The notes below the pieces were generated by a model. The model saw only the letters and a list, made by a program, of their open reading frames with translations, was not told where the DNA came from and searched no databases. Both the position numbers and the translations under genes were made by a program. A stretch of 64,000 bases of DNA from an uncultured beta proteobacterium (lineage in GTDB: Bacteria; Pseudomonadota; Gammaproteobacteria; Burkholderiales; Burkholderiaceae_C): positions 1 to 64,000 of the forward strand of contig CAILAY010000182.1 of NCBI GenBank assembly GCA_903832285.1, given 5' to 3'. Shown here piece after piece: positions 43,277 to 51,229 of this stretch; the stretch's first letter is position 1; every line of letters starts with the position of its first letter.

Positions 43277-43600
43277 ATTCCAGACGATTTCCTTGCCTGC
43301 CTGCTCGCAGCGGCGCAGCATGTCGATGAACGGCAGCGCGCGCTGGCGCAGTGAGATCGTGTCGGCCTGATGGAACTCCCGGCCTTCGGCGAGCGCTGCC
43401 TCCCGTGCCGCGGAGCGCGCGGCCTCCTCCTGCAGGATGGCGCGCTCAAGCGCCGCAATCGCCGCCGGCATCTGCTCGGGCAGAACGATGCCTTGCGCCG
43501 AATTGGCGGCGTCCTTGCCGATGATCTGCAGCACCCGCCGACCGTTCGCTTCCAGCATGATCACGTCGCCGGTGACTTTGGATTTGAATTTGTAGAGCAT
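43271..43600 (-). CDS. DUF1840 family protein
   Basis: This 109-residue cytoplasmic protein starts MLYKFKSKVTGDVIMLEANGRR and contains IIGKDAANSAQGIVLPEQMP, matching DUF1840, a small family common in beta- and gammaproteobacteria with no known function. The second half is a charged helical stretch (ALERAILQEEAARSAAREAAL) that may form a coiled coil. The start at 43600 is preceded by caggcg. It is divergent from rmuC, and its stop codon lies inside a dispersed repeat. Confidence 0.87.
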   Translation of the reverse strand: MLYKFKSKVTGDVIMLEANGRRVLQIIGKDAANSAQGIVLPEQMPAAIAALERAILQEEAARSAAREAALAEGREFHQADTISLRQRALPFIDMLRRCEQAGKEIVWNT

Positions 43601-43658
43601 GACGCCTGCCATTCTGCACCCGGCGGCGCGGGCCGGATAATGCGGGCACATCAATGGA

Positions 43659-45080
43659 ATGAACATGGCAAATTCAGGAATCGACAGCATCAGCGCCTGG
43701 AGCGCAGCCTGGCCACTCCTGCTGGTCATCGCGCTGGCGCTCGGTGCAGGCCTGGGCATGTGGTTGAGCCGTCGTCAGGCCGATGTGGCGCTGCAGGCGG
43801 CATCAGACCGCGCCCGCTCTGCGGCCGACGTGGAGGTGGCAACGGCGCGCGAACGGGTGCGCGGCCTGGAAGAAGACCGGCATAGACTGGCGGTTGAAGT
43901 GCAGCAACTGCAAGCCTCGCTGCGTCAATCCGAGCAGGCGAGCGCCCGGCTGCAGTCCGAAGTCACTGAGCTCGGTACGCGGCTCGAAGCCGAGCGCAGC
44001 CAGTCGCAGGAAAAGCTAAACCTCATGCTGGATGCGAAGGATGCCTTGTCGAACCAATTCAAGAGCCTGGCCAACGACATCCTGGAAGAAAAGAGCAAGC
44101 GCTTTGCCGAGCAGAACCAGACCAGCCTGGGCCTGCTGCTCGATCCGCTGAAGTCCCGTCTGCAGGAATTCCAGGGCAAGGTGGAACAGTTCTACGACAC
44201 TGAAGGCAAGGAGCGCAGCGCCCTGGGCCAGCAGGTGAGCCACCTGATGCAACTCAACAAGGCGCTGAGCGATGACGCGAAAAACCTGACGATGGCGCTC
44301 AAGGGTTCGGCCAAGTCCCAGGGCAACTGGGGCGAGCTGATTCTGGAGCGGGTGCTCGAAGCCTCGGGTCTGCGCAAAGGCGTCGAGTACGACGTGCAGG
44401 AGAACCATTTGCGCGACGACGGCTCAAGGGCGCAACCCGACGTGGTGATCCATCTGCCGCAGGACCGGCATCTGGTGGTGGACGCAAAGGTGTCGCTCGT
44501 GGCCTATGAGGAATACGCCAGCAGCGACGACGATGTGCTGCGCGCGGCGGCTCTCAAACGCCACGCGGATTCAGTGCGCGTTCACATCCGAGGCTTGTCG
44601 GAGAAGAATTACCAGGCTTTGTATGGGCTGAAGTCACTGGACTTCGTGTTGATGTTCGTGCCGATCGAACCCGCCTTCATGCTCAGCGTGTCACAGGACA
44701 ACCAGCTGTTCATGGACGCATGGAATCGCAACGTGCTGCTGGTGAGTCCGTCCACTTTGCTGTTTGTGGTGCGCACTGTGGCGCATCTGTGGCATCAGGA
44801 AGCGCAGAGCCGCAATGCGCAGGAGATCGCCAAGCGCGGCGCCGAACTCTACGATCGTCTTTGCGCCTTCGTGGCTGATCTGGAAAAGGTGGGTGAACGC
44901 CTGCGCATGGCGCAGGACGCGTACGCTGACGCGTTTTCCAAACTCAGCACGAACAAGGGCAACGTGATCCGCCAGGCGCAGATGCTCAAAGACCTGGGCG
45001 TGAAACCAACCAAGTCCTTGCCCTCGGGTCTGGTGGAACTGGCGGGTGACTCTGAGGACGAGGCCTCACTGCCGCCTTGA
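43659..45080 (+). CDS. rmuC: DNA recombination protein RmuC
   Basis: RmuC limits recombination at short inverted repeats and has a nuclease-like core. The 473-residue product has an N-terminal membrane helix (about 15-35), a long coiled coil (about 45-130) and the RmuC domain with GNWGELILERVLEASGLRKG, DVVIHLPQDRHLVVDAKVSL and FVPIEPAFML. In-frame Met codons at 43659 and 43665 are both possible starts. Its stop is 1 base from the stop of convergent purH. Confidence 0.94.
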   Translation: MNMANSGIDSISAWSAAWPLLLVIALALGAGLGMWLSRRQADVALQAASDRARSAADVEVATARERVRGLEEDRHRLAVEVQQLQASLRQSEQASARLQSEVTELGTRLEAERSQSQEKLNLMLDAKDALSNQFKSLANDILEEKSKRFAEQNQTSLGLLLDPLKSRLQEFQGKVEQFYDTEGKERSALGQQVSHLMQLNKALSDDAKNLTMALKGSAKSQGNWGELILERVLEASGLRKGVEYDVQENHLRDDGSRAQPDVVIHLPQDRHLVVDAKVSLVAYEEYASSDDDVLRAAALKRHADSVRVHIRGLSEKNYQALYGLKSLDFVLMFVPIEPAFMLSVSQDNQLFMDAWNRNVLLVSPSTLLFVVRTVAHLWHQEAQSRNAQEIAKRGAELYDRLCAFVADLEKVGERLRMAQDAYADAFSKLSTNKGNVIRQAQMLKDLGVKPTKSLPSGLVELAGDSEDEASLPP

Positions 45081-45081
45081 A

Positions 45082-46653
45082 TCAGTGGCGGAAGTGGCGC
45101 ACGCCGCTGAACACCATCGCCACGCCACGTTCGTTTGCTGCGTCAATCACCTCTGGATCGCGCATGCTGCCGCCGGGCTGGATGACGCAGGTGGCGCCTG
45201 CGTCGACCACCACGTCCAGACCATCGCGGAACGGGAAGAAGGCGTCACTGGCAACGACCGTTCCCTGTAGCGAGAGTTGTGCGTGCTGCGCCTTGATGCT
45301 GGCGATGCGGGCCGAATCCAGGCGGCTCATCTGCCCCGCGCCCACGCCCATGGTCATGCCGTTGGCGCAGAACACGATCGCGTTGGACTTGACGTATTTC
45401 GCCACCTTCCAGGCGAACAACAAGTCCTGCAACTGCTGCGCCGTGGGCTGGGCTTTGGTCACGACTTTCAGATCGGACAGGGCGAGTTCGTGGTTGTCGG
45501 CCGTCTGCATCAGCAGCCCGGAACCTACGCGCTTGATGTCCGTCGCATTGCGGCCACGGTCTGCATCCAGCGGCAATTCCATCTGCAAAATCCGCACGTT
45601 CACCTTGGTTTTGAAAACCTCCAGCGCTTCGTGCGTAAAGCCCGGCGCCATCAATACTTCCACAAACTGCTTTGAAATTTGCTGCGCAGCCGCCTCATCC
45701 AGAGTGCAGTTCAGCGCGATGATGCCGCCGAAGGCCGAAGTGGGATCGGTCTGGAATGCCTTGGTGTAGGCGTTCAGGGCGTCGGTGCCGAGCGCCACGC
45801 CGCAAGGATTGGCGTGCTTGACGATGACGCAGGCGGCGCCATTACTTCTGAAATCAAAGCTCTTGACGCATTCCCAGGCCGCGTCGGCGTCAGCGATGTT
45901 GTTGTAGCTCAGTTCCTTGCCCTGCAATTGCTTGGCTGTCACGAGCGACCCCGCTGCCGGATGCAGGTCGCGGTAGAAGGCGGCCTGCTGGTGCGGGTTC
46001 TCGCCATAGCGCAGGTCCTGCAGCTTCACGAAGCGGGCATTGGTCTGTCCCGGGAACAGGGCGCGGCTGCCATCGGACTGAATGCTGGAGAGGTAGTCCG
46101 AGATGGCGGCGTCATAGTTGCTGATGCGGTTGAACGCGGCCACTGAGAGCGCGAATTTGGTGGCATCGCTCACCTTGCCCTGGGTCTGAAGCTCCGTGAG
46201 CACCTGGGCGTATTGAGTGGCCTCCGTGAGGACGCTCACATCCTTCCAGTTCTTGGCCGCGCTGCGCACCATGGCCGGGCCACCGATGTCGATGTTCTCG
46301 ATCGCGTCTTCCAGGGTGCAGCCGGCTTTGGCGACCGTCGCTTCAAAGGGATACAGATTCACCACCAACAGGTCGATGGTGTCGATGTGCTGGGCCTTGA
46401 GCGCAGCCATGTGCTCGGGCAGATCCCGCCGCGCCAGCAGTCCGCCGTGGACTTTGGGATGCAGGGTCTTGACGCGGCCGTCCAGCATCTCGGGAAAGCC
46501 CGTGAGCTGCGCCACTTCAGTTACAGGAAGCCCATTGTCTGCCAGCAGTTTGGCCGTGCCGCCGGTAGAAATGAGCTTGATGCCCAAGGCGTGCAAGGCA
46601 CGCGCAAATTCAAGGATGCCGGTCTTGTCGGAGACAGAGATGAGTGCGTTCAT
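45082..46653 (-). CDS. purH: Bifunctional AICAR transformylase/IMP cyclohydrolase PurH
   Basis: PurH carries out the last two steps of de novo IMP synthesis. The 523-residue product has the N-terminal MGS-like cyclohydrolase domain ([40 protein letters not shown]) and the C-terminal formyltransferase domain with [11 protein letters not shown] (the catalytic Lys-His pair) and a substrate-binding region around [12 protein letters not shown]. It is the third gene of the dusB-fis-purH string, starting 9 bases after the fis stop. Confidence 0.97.
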   Translation of the reverse strand: MNALISVSDKTGILEFARALHALGIKLISTGGTAKLLADNGLPVTEVAQLTGFPEMLDGRVKTLHPKVHGGLLARRDLPEHMAALKAQHIDTIDLLVVNLYPFEATVAKAGCTLEDAIENIDIGGPAMVRSAAKNWKDVSVLTEATQYAQVLTELQTQGKVSDATKFALSVAAFNRISNYDAAISDYLSSIQSDGSRALFPGQTNARFVKLQDLRYGENPHQQAAFYRDLHPAAGSLVTAKQLQGKELSYNNIADADAAWECVKSFDFRSNGAACVIVKHANPCGVALGTDALNAYTKAFQTDPTSAFGGIIALNCTLDEAAAQQISKQFVEVLMAPGFTHEALEVFKTKVNVRILQMELPLDADRGRNATDIKRVGSGLLMQTADNHELALSDLKVVTKAQPTAQQLQDLLFAWKVAKYVKSNAIVFCANGMTMGVGAGQMSRLDSARIASIKAQHAQLSLQGTVVASDAFFPFRDGLDVVVDAGATCVIQPGGSMRDPEVIDAANERGVAMVFSGVRHFRH

Positions 46654-46662
46654 GGGCCGGAT

Positions 46663-46899
46663 CTATTTCAAAAGTTTATGTTCGACGAGCTTCTTGCGCA
46701 GGGTGTTTCGGTTCAGTCCCAGCCATTCGGCCGCGCGCGACTGGTTGTCGTCGGCCTGCCGCATCACGACTTCGAGCAGGGGACGCTCGACCACCCGAAT
46801 CATCATGTTGTACAGGCGATCCGGCTCGGTACCGCGCAAATCCTTGAAATAGCCCTCCAGGCTGGCGCGAACACATTCCTCGATGTGGTTCTTGCTCAT
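46663..46899 (-). CDS. fis: Fis-family DNA-binding protein
   Basis: This 78-residue nucleoid and regulatory protein has the helix-turn-helix QADDNQSRAAEWLGLNRNTLRKKL at the C-terminus and MSKNHIEECVRASLEGYFKDL at the N-terminus. It is shorter at the N-terminus than E. coli Fis, which is common outside Enterobacteria. Its start overlaps the dusB stop as ATGA, so the two are translationally coupled as in most proteobacteria. It is followed by purH. Confidence 0.95.
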   Translation of the reverse strand: MSKNHIEECVRASLEGYFKDLRGTEPDRLYNMMIRVVERPLLEVVMRQADDNQSRAAEWLGLNRNTLRKKLVEHKLLK

Positions 46900-47939
46900 G
46901 TCACGGTCTCCAATGCGGTGTCGTTGTGATGGGGTTCAGCCTCGGCGGGAATGCGGTCCATGCGCACCGCCAGGTCGTCAAAATAGTCGGCCACGGCGCG
47001 CCACTGCTGGCCGCAGTCATCCAGTAAATTCAAGTGCTGGCGAAACGCAGTGGCGCCTGGCAGCGTCTTCACGTACCAGCCGATGTGCTTGCGTGCGCTG
47101 CGCACACCCAGAAAGTCGCCGTAGAAAGCGTAGTGGTCCTGCAGATGGTCCAGCAGCAGGTGCCTGACCTCAGCCACCAGTGGCGGCGCCAACAGACTGC
47201 CGGTAACCAGGAAGTGCGCCACCTCGCGAAAGATCCATGGCCGACCCTGGGCCGCGCGTCCCAGCATCACGGCGTCAGCCCGCGTCAGGGCGAGCACGTC
47301 GCGCGCCCGTTGCGGCGTTGTGATGTCGCCGTTGGCGACAACAGGTATGGACACTGCGGTCTTGACCGCGGCGATGGTGTCGTACTCGGCCTCGCCACGA
47401 TAGCCTTGCTCGCGCGTGCGGCCATGCACCGTCAGCATCTGCACGCCAGCTGCCTCAAACCGGCGTGCCAGAGTGACGGCGTTCCGGTTCGAAGGGTTCC
47501 AGCCGCTGCGCATCTTCACGCTCACCGGCACGTTGCGCGGCGCGCAGGCTGCCACCACCGCCTGCACAATCGCCAGCGCCAGCGGTTCATCCTGCATAAG
47601 TGCGGACCCGGCCCACTGGTTGCAAACTTTTTTGGCCGGGCAGCCCATGTTGATGTCAATGATCTGTGCGCCGCCATCGATGTTATGGCGCGCCGCATCT
47701 GCCATCAGCGCCGGGTCCGTGCCGGCGATCTGGACCGCGATCGGCCCGGACTCCCCGGCGTGATCGGCGCGACGCGTGGTCTTCGCCGTATGCCATAAAT
47801 CCGGACGGGAACTCACCATCTCACTCACCGCGTAGCCCGCACCGAGGCGTTTGCACAGCTGGCGAAACGGCCTGTCGGTCACACCCGCCATGGGGGCCAC
47901 GAACAGTTTGTTCGCCAGGAGTAGATGGCCGATGTGCAT
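46896..47939 (-). CDS. dusB: tRNA-dihydrouridine synthase B
   Basis: This FMN-dependent enzyme reduces U17 of tRNA. The 347-residue product shows FVAPMAGVTDRPFRQLCKRLGA, the catalytic cysteine in DINMGCPAKKVCNQWAGSAL, SVKMRSGW, TVHGRTREQGYRG and IPVVANGDI. It heads the dusB-fis-purH operon. No good Shine-Dalgarno sequence precedes the ATG, and the upstream 48001-48060 region contains an AT-rich inverted repeat and a possible -10 box (tagaat on the minus strand, 48024-48029). Confidence 0.95.
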   Translation of the reverse strand: MHIGHLLLANKLFVAPMAGVTDRPFRQLCKRLGAGYAVSEMVSSRPDLWHTAKTTRRADHAGESGPIAVQIAGTDPALMADAARHNIDGGAQIIDINMGCPAKKVCNQWAGSALMQDEPLALAIVQAVVAACAPRNVPVSVKMRSGWNPSNRNAVTLARRFEAAGVQMLTVHGRTREQGYRGEAEYDTIAAVKTAVSIPVVANGDITTPQRARDVLALTRADAVMLGRAAQGRPWIFREVAHFLVTGSLLAPPLVAEVRHLLLDHLQDHYAFYGDFLGVRSARKHIGWYVKTLPGATAFRQHLNLLDDCGQQWRAVADYFDDLAVRMDRIPAEAEPHHNDTALETVT

Positions 47940-48039
47940 ACGCGAACAGGTGACTTTTGAAGATGAAGTGATGCCCCGGCAAAAGAGTGGTGACGCTGCG
48001 CACTCGGTTGCGTTGGGAGTCTTATTCTAGCTGCCCAAA

Positions 48040-48056
48040 ATTTCAGCAATTGAAAT
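48040..48056. promoter_or_regulatory. Inverted repeat upstream of dusB and yqaA-like gene
   Basis: Perfect 6-base arms atttca and tgaaat flank gcaat in the divergent 166-bp intergenic region. It is a candidate operator near the presumed dusB promoter (tagaat at 48024-48029 on the minus strand); evidence is weak. Confidence 0.3.
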
Positions 48057-48105
48057 CACGCCGCAATTTTTCCGATCAGCACCAGATGCCTATACTCTGC
48101 CACAC

Positions 48106-48582
48106 ATGGCACCCTGGATGAATCACCTGCTGGCCCTGCTGGCGCTGCCCGAATACGGTTTGAGCACACTGTTCCTGGTGTGTTTCCTCTCCGCCACGTT
48201 GCTGCCGTTGGGTTCTGAGCCCGCGCTGTTCGGCCTGATCAAGCTGAATCCGGATCTGCTTTTGCCTGCCATCCTCGTGGCCACGGTCGGCAACACTTTG
48301 GGCGGCGCCGTGACCTGGGCCATGGGTTATGGCTCGCATCAGGTGGTGGACAGATACAGCCACTCCAGCACCCATTTGCGCGCCCTCAATTGGCTCGAAC
48401 GAATTGGTCCCAAGGCTTGTCTGCTGAGTTGGTTGCCCATCGTGGGCGACCCGCTGTGCGCCGTCGCCGGCTGGCTGAAGTTTCCGTTCTGGCGGTGCAC
48501 GCTCTACATGGCCACCGGCAAGTTCCTGCGCTACGTGGTCATGACCGCATCACTGCTCTGGTTCTTTCCCGGTTCAGCCTGA
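48106..48582 (+). CDS. YqaA/DedA-like membrane protein
   Basis: This 158-residue inner-membrane protein of the SNARE-associated (DedA-like) superfamily, YqaA subgroup, has the usual LSATLLPLGSEPALFGL segment (reentrant region), ATVGNTLGGAVTWAMGYG, and GPKACLLSWLPIVGDPLCAVAGWLKFPFW. Homologues are thought to be lipid or metal-related transporters with proton-motive-force roles, but YqaA itself is uncharacterised. ATG codons at 48106 and 48118 are both possible starts. It is convergent with aroK. Confidence 0.85.
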   Translation: MAPWMNHLLALLALPEYGLSTLFLVCFLSATLLPLGSEPALFGLIKLNPDLLLPAILVATVGNTLGGAVTWAMGYGSHQVVDRYSHSSTHLRALNWLERIGPKACLLSWLPIVGDPLCAVAGWLKFPFWRCTLYMATGKFLRYVVMTASLLWFFPGSA

Positions 48583-48597
48583 ATTTCAAGCAAGGCG

Positions 48598-49113
48598 CTA
48601 CAAAAGCCCCGCCAGTTCCAACTGCATCACGATCATGTTCACCAGCGTGGCCAACGAGGGTCTGCCGGTCTCCACGGTGAAATGCGCCGTTTCCTGGTAT
48701 AGGGGATCACGCAATACGAACAGTTCGCGCAGACGCTGCATGGGGTCCTCTACCTGCAGCAGCGGTCGGTTCTGGTCGTGACGCACGCGCCGGTACACCT
48801 CTTCGGGCGTGGAACGCAGATAGATGACGTGGCAGCGCTGGTGCAGATGCTCCCGATTCGGCGCCCGCAACACCACGCCGCCGCCCGTGGAAAGCACGCC
48901 GTCGTGCGTCTGCGTCAGTTCGTCGACGAGTTGTTCTTCAACGTCGCGAAACCGACTCTCGCCTTCATTCGCGAAAAAGTCCCGGATGCTGCACCCCAGG
49001 CGCTGTTCGAGCAGTTGGTCGGTATCGATCAGCCCAAGCTGCAGTCGCCGCGCGAGTTGCCGCCCGACAGTGGATTTGCCGGAGCCGGGTAAACCGATGA
49101 GGGCCAGACGCAT
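48598..49113 (-). CDS. aroK: Shikimate kinase
   Basis: Shikimate kinase phosphorylates shikimate in aromatic amino acid synthesis. The 171-residue product has Walker A GLPGSGKST (about 7-15), the shikimate-binding DTDQLLEQ, the STGGGVVLR motif and the lid region around DQNRPLL. In many proteobacteria aroK follows pilQ directly and is followed by aroB. Here two large lipoprotein genes intervene and aroB is absent from the window. I chose the ATG at 49113; an in-frame Met at 49140 is an alternative. Confidence 0.95.
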   Translation of the reverse strand: MRLALIGLPGSGKSTVGRQLARRLQLGLIDTDQLLEQRLGCSIRDFFANEGESRFRDVEEQLVDELTQTHDGVLSTGGGVVLRAPNREHLHQRCHVIYLRSTPEEVYRRVRHDQNRPLLQVEDPMQRLRELFVLRDPLYQETAHFTVETGRPSLATLVNMIVMQLELAGLL

Positions 49114-49184
49114 GAGGTTCAAGCCAGTCCCAGACACCATCCCGGGGAATGAGGCTCAGACATCCGGCGATATCGACGCGCCGG

Positions 49185-51119
49185 TCAACAACCCGACAGG
49201 GTCAGCCCGCGTCCGTTGTCCTCAATCGTCAGGACACTGGTCGCAGAGGCACCCAGACTGTCCACCACCGTCAGCGTGATCGGATAAAGCCCATTGACGA
49301 TGTAGGCTCCCCCACCGTTCACCGGATTGATGCAGCGGGTGCCGTTCAATCCGGCGCTCACGGTAAAGGTCGCAGGCGTGAGTGTGCCGTTGATCGCAAC
49401 CGTGCTCAGGCGCAGGTCACTGGTATAGGCGGTGTAGGGGCCGGTGCCGCCATAAACGCTCAGCACGATGGCGCCATTGAAGTCCTCCGCAACCTGGACC
49501 GCGCTGGGCGAGAGGCGCAACAGGGCCGACGGTGCCTGCACAGAGAGGCTGAGCGTTGCGGACTGGCCCAGCTGATCCACGATGGACACGCTGGTGCCAC
49601 CGACGTTGCGCAGGGTAACCGAAAAAGCATCACCGCTGGTAGCCACGCTGCTGGCGGACACCGAAGCGATGCTGGGGTTGTTGACGCTGATGCCGTACGG
49701 TGGCGACGCACCGCTGATGATAAAGTTCAGCACGTCACCCACATTCGCCGTCACTGGGCCGCCCGGCAACACCGCCAGCGGGGTCGTCGCCACGGGCGTC
49801 ACGGTCACGGCAATCGATACCACGCCGCCAACCGAGTCGGTGACAGCCACGTTGGCCGGGCCTGCGGCCTTGCCGACGATGTTCAGGGTTGAGCCGCTGA
49901 CGTTGCCTGTGACAAAGCTCACATTGCTGCTGTTGGCCACATAGGGTGGCGTGCCGCCGCTGATGCTGTAGCTCGGCGTTGCACCGGTCGCAATCGTGAT
50001 GCCAGAGGGAGGCGCCGTCGTGAAGAGCACCCCGGCACTGCCGGCACCCACCGTCACGCTGATCGTTTGTTGCGCGCCAGTCGAGTCCAGCACCACCACA
50101 CTTGCGGGCCCACCCGCAGCAATGCCGGTGATAGTCAGTGTGGCGCCGCTCACGCTGGTGCTGGCTAGGCCGGTATCGCTGCTGCCGCTGGCATAGGGTG
50201 GTGTGCCGCCGCCGATCGTGTAAGTCTGAGCCGAGCCCACATGCACCGTCACACTTGCCGGCGCCGTGGTGAACAACGCGCTGGCAGCGCTGACGGTGAC
50301 ACTCAGCGACACCTTGGCGTTCGCACTGTCACGCACATCCACCGAGGCATTTCCTCCTGCAACGGCATTGAGGTTCAGCGTTGAGCCGGTGACGCTGGTA
50401 GTCGCCACACCGATGTTGCTGCTGGTTGCGGTGTAGGGGCCCGCGCCTCCGCCAATGGTGAAGCTGCGGGTGCTGGTGGCAGTAAGCGTAATGGCGGCCG
50501 GTGCGCTGGTGTACAGCGCCGTGGCACTGCCCGCGCTGACGACCGTGACATTCACGCTGGCCGATCCGCCATTTGCGTCGTACACCGCAACCTCGGTCGG
50601 CCCGCCCGCTGCGGCACCGGCGATGCTCAAGTTGTTGCCATTCACGATGTTTGCCACCGCCACGGCGTTGTTGCCGCTGGCAGCGACATAGGGTGGCGTG
50701 CCGCCGCCGATGGAATAGGTCGCTGCGGTGCCGGCAGTGACAGTCAGGCTGCCGGGCGCCAGGATGTAGATCGCGGCCGCATTTCCGGCACCAACGGTCA
50801 CACTGGTACTGACCGATGTCCCGACCTTGTCCTGCACGGTGATTTGTGCCGACCCGGCGGCCACGCCGGTGATGACCATCGTACTGCCGCTCACACTCAC
50901 GCTGGCAATGCCGGTATTGCTGCTGCTGGCGGTATAGGGCGCGCTGCCGCCGCCAATGGTGAAGTTGCTGGAGGCGGCGCCCACCGCAAGCGTGACAACA
51001 GCCGGCGCCGACGTGTGCAGCGCCGTGGTATTCACGAGCGGGTCAGCCCCACCAGCGCCACCGCAGGCCACCAGTGCCCAGGCCATGACGCAGATGGACA
51101 ACAACTTCAGATGCTTCAT
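49185..51119 (-). CDS. Lipoprotein with seven tandem Ig-like repeats
   Basis: This 644-residue lipoprotein has a signal peptide and lipobox ALVAC (C19), followed by GGAGG and seven tandem beta-rich units of about 80 residues. Most units contain a GGG-x-x-PY-x-A core (FTIGGGSAPYTA, YSIGGGTPPYVA, FTIGGGAGPYTA, YTIGGGTPPYAS, YSISGGTPPYVA), an S-G-S/A-T-L/M strand and a closing SVTV strand. They look like bacterial Ig-like (Big) domains of surface proteins. The last two units are more diverged, and the protein ends GLTLSGC. A ggaag Shine-Dalgarno sequence precedes the ATG. It is encoded between pilQ and aroK in the same direction, so a surface or pilus-linked role is suggested by position only. 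Confidence 0.85.
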   Translation of the reverse strand: MKHLKLLSICVMAWALVACGGAGGADPLVNTTALHTSAPAVVTLAVGAASSNFTIGGGSAPYTASSSNTGIASVSVSGSTMVITGVAAGSAQITVQDKVGTSVSTSVTVGAGNAAAIYILAPGSLTVTAGTAATYSIGGGTPPYVAASGNNAVAVANIVNGNNLSIAGAAAGGPTEVAVYDANGGSASVNVTVVSAGSATALYTSAPAAITLTATSTRSFTIGGGAGPYTATSSNIGVATTSVTGSTLNLNAVAGGNASVDVRDSANAKVSLSVTVSAASALFTTAPASVTVHVGSAQTYTIGGGTPPYASGSSDTGLASTSVSGATLTITGIAAGGPASVVVLDSTGAQQTISVTVGAGSAGVLFTTAPPSGITIATGATPSYSISGGTPPYVANSSNVSFVTGNVSGSTLNIVGKAAGPANVAVTDSVGGVVSIAVTVTPVATTPLAVLPGGPVTANVGDVLNFIISGASPPYGISVNNPSIASVSASSVATSGDAFSVTLRNVGGTSVSIVDQLGQSATLSLSVQAPSALLRLSPSAVQVAEDFNGAIVLSVYGGTGPYTAYTSDLRLSTVAINGTLTPATFTVSAGLNGTRCINPVNGGGAYIVNGLYPITLTVVDSLGASATSVLTIEDNGRGLTLSGC

Positions 51120-51229
51120 GTTGTGCTTCCAGATTTCCAAGCCCTGATTCTAGTGCGCGAAGCGCAAGAAAAATCGGCCCTGAAGAGGGCCGATTTTTGG
51201 TTGTCGAAGGGTAAATTGGCGATGGCCGA

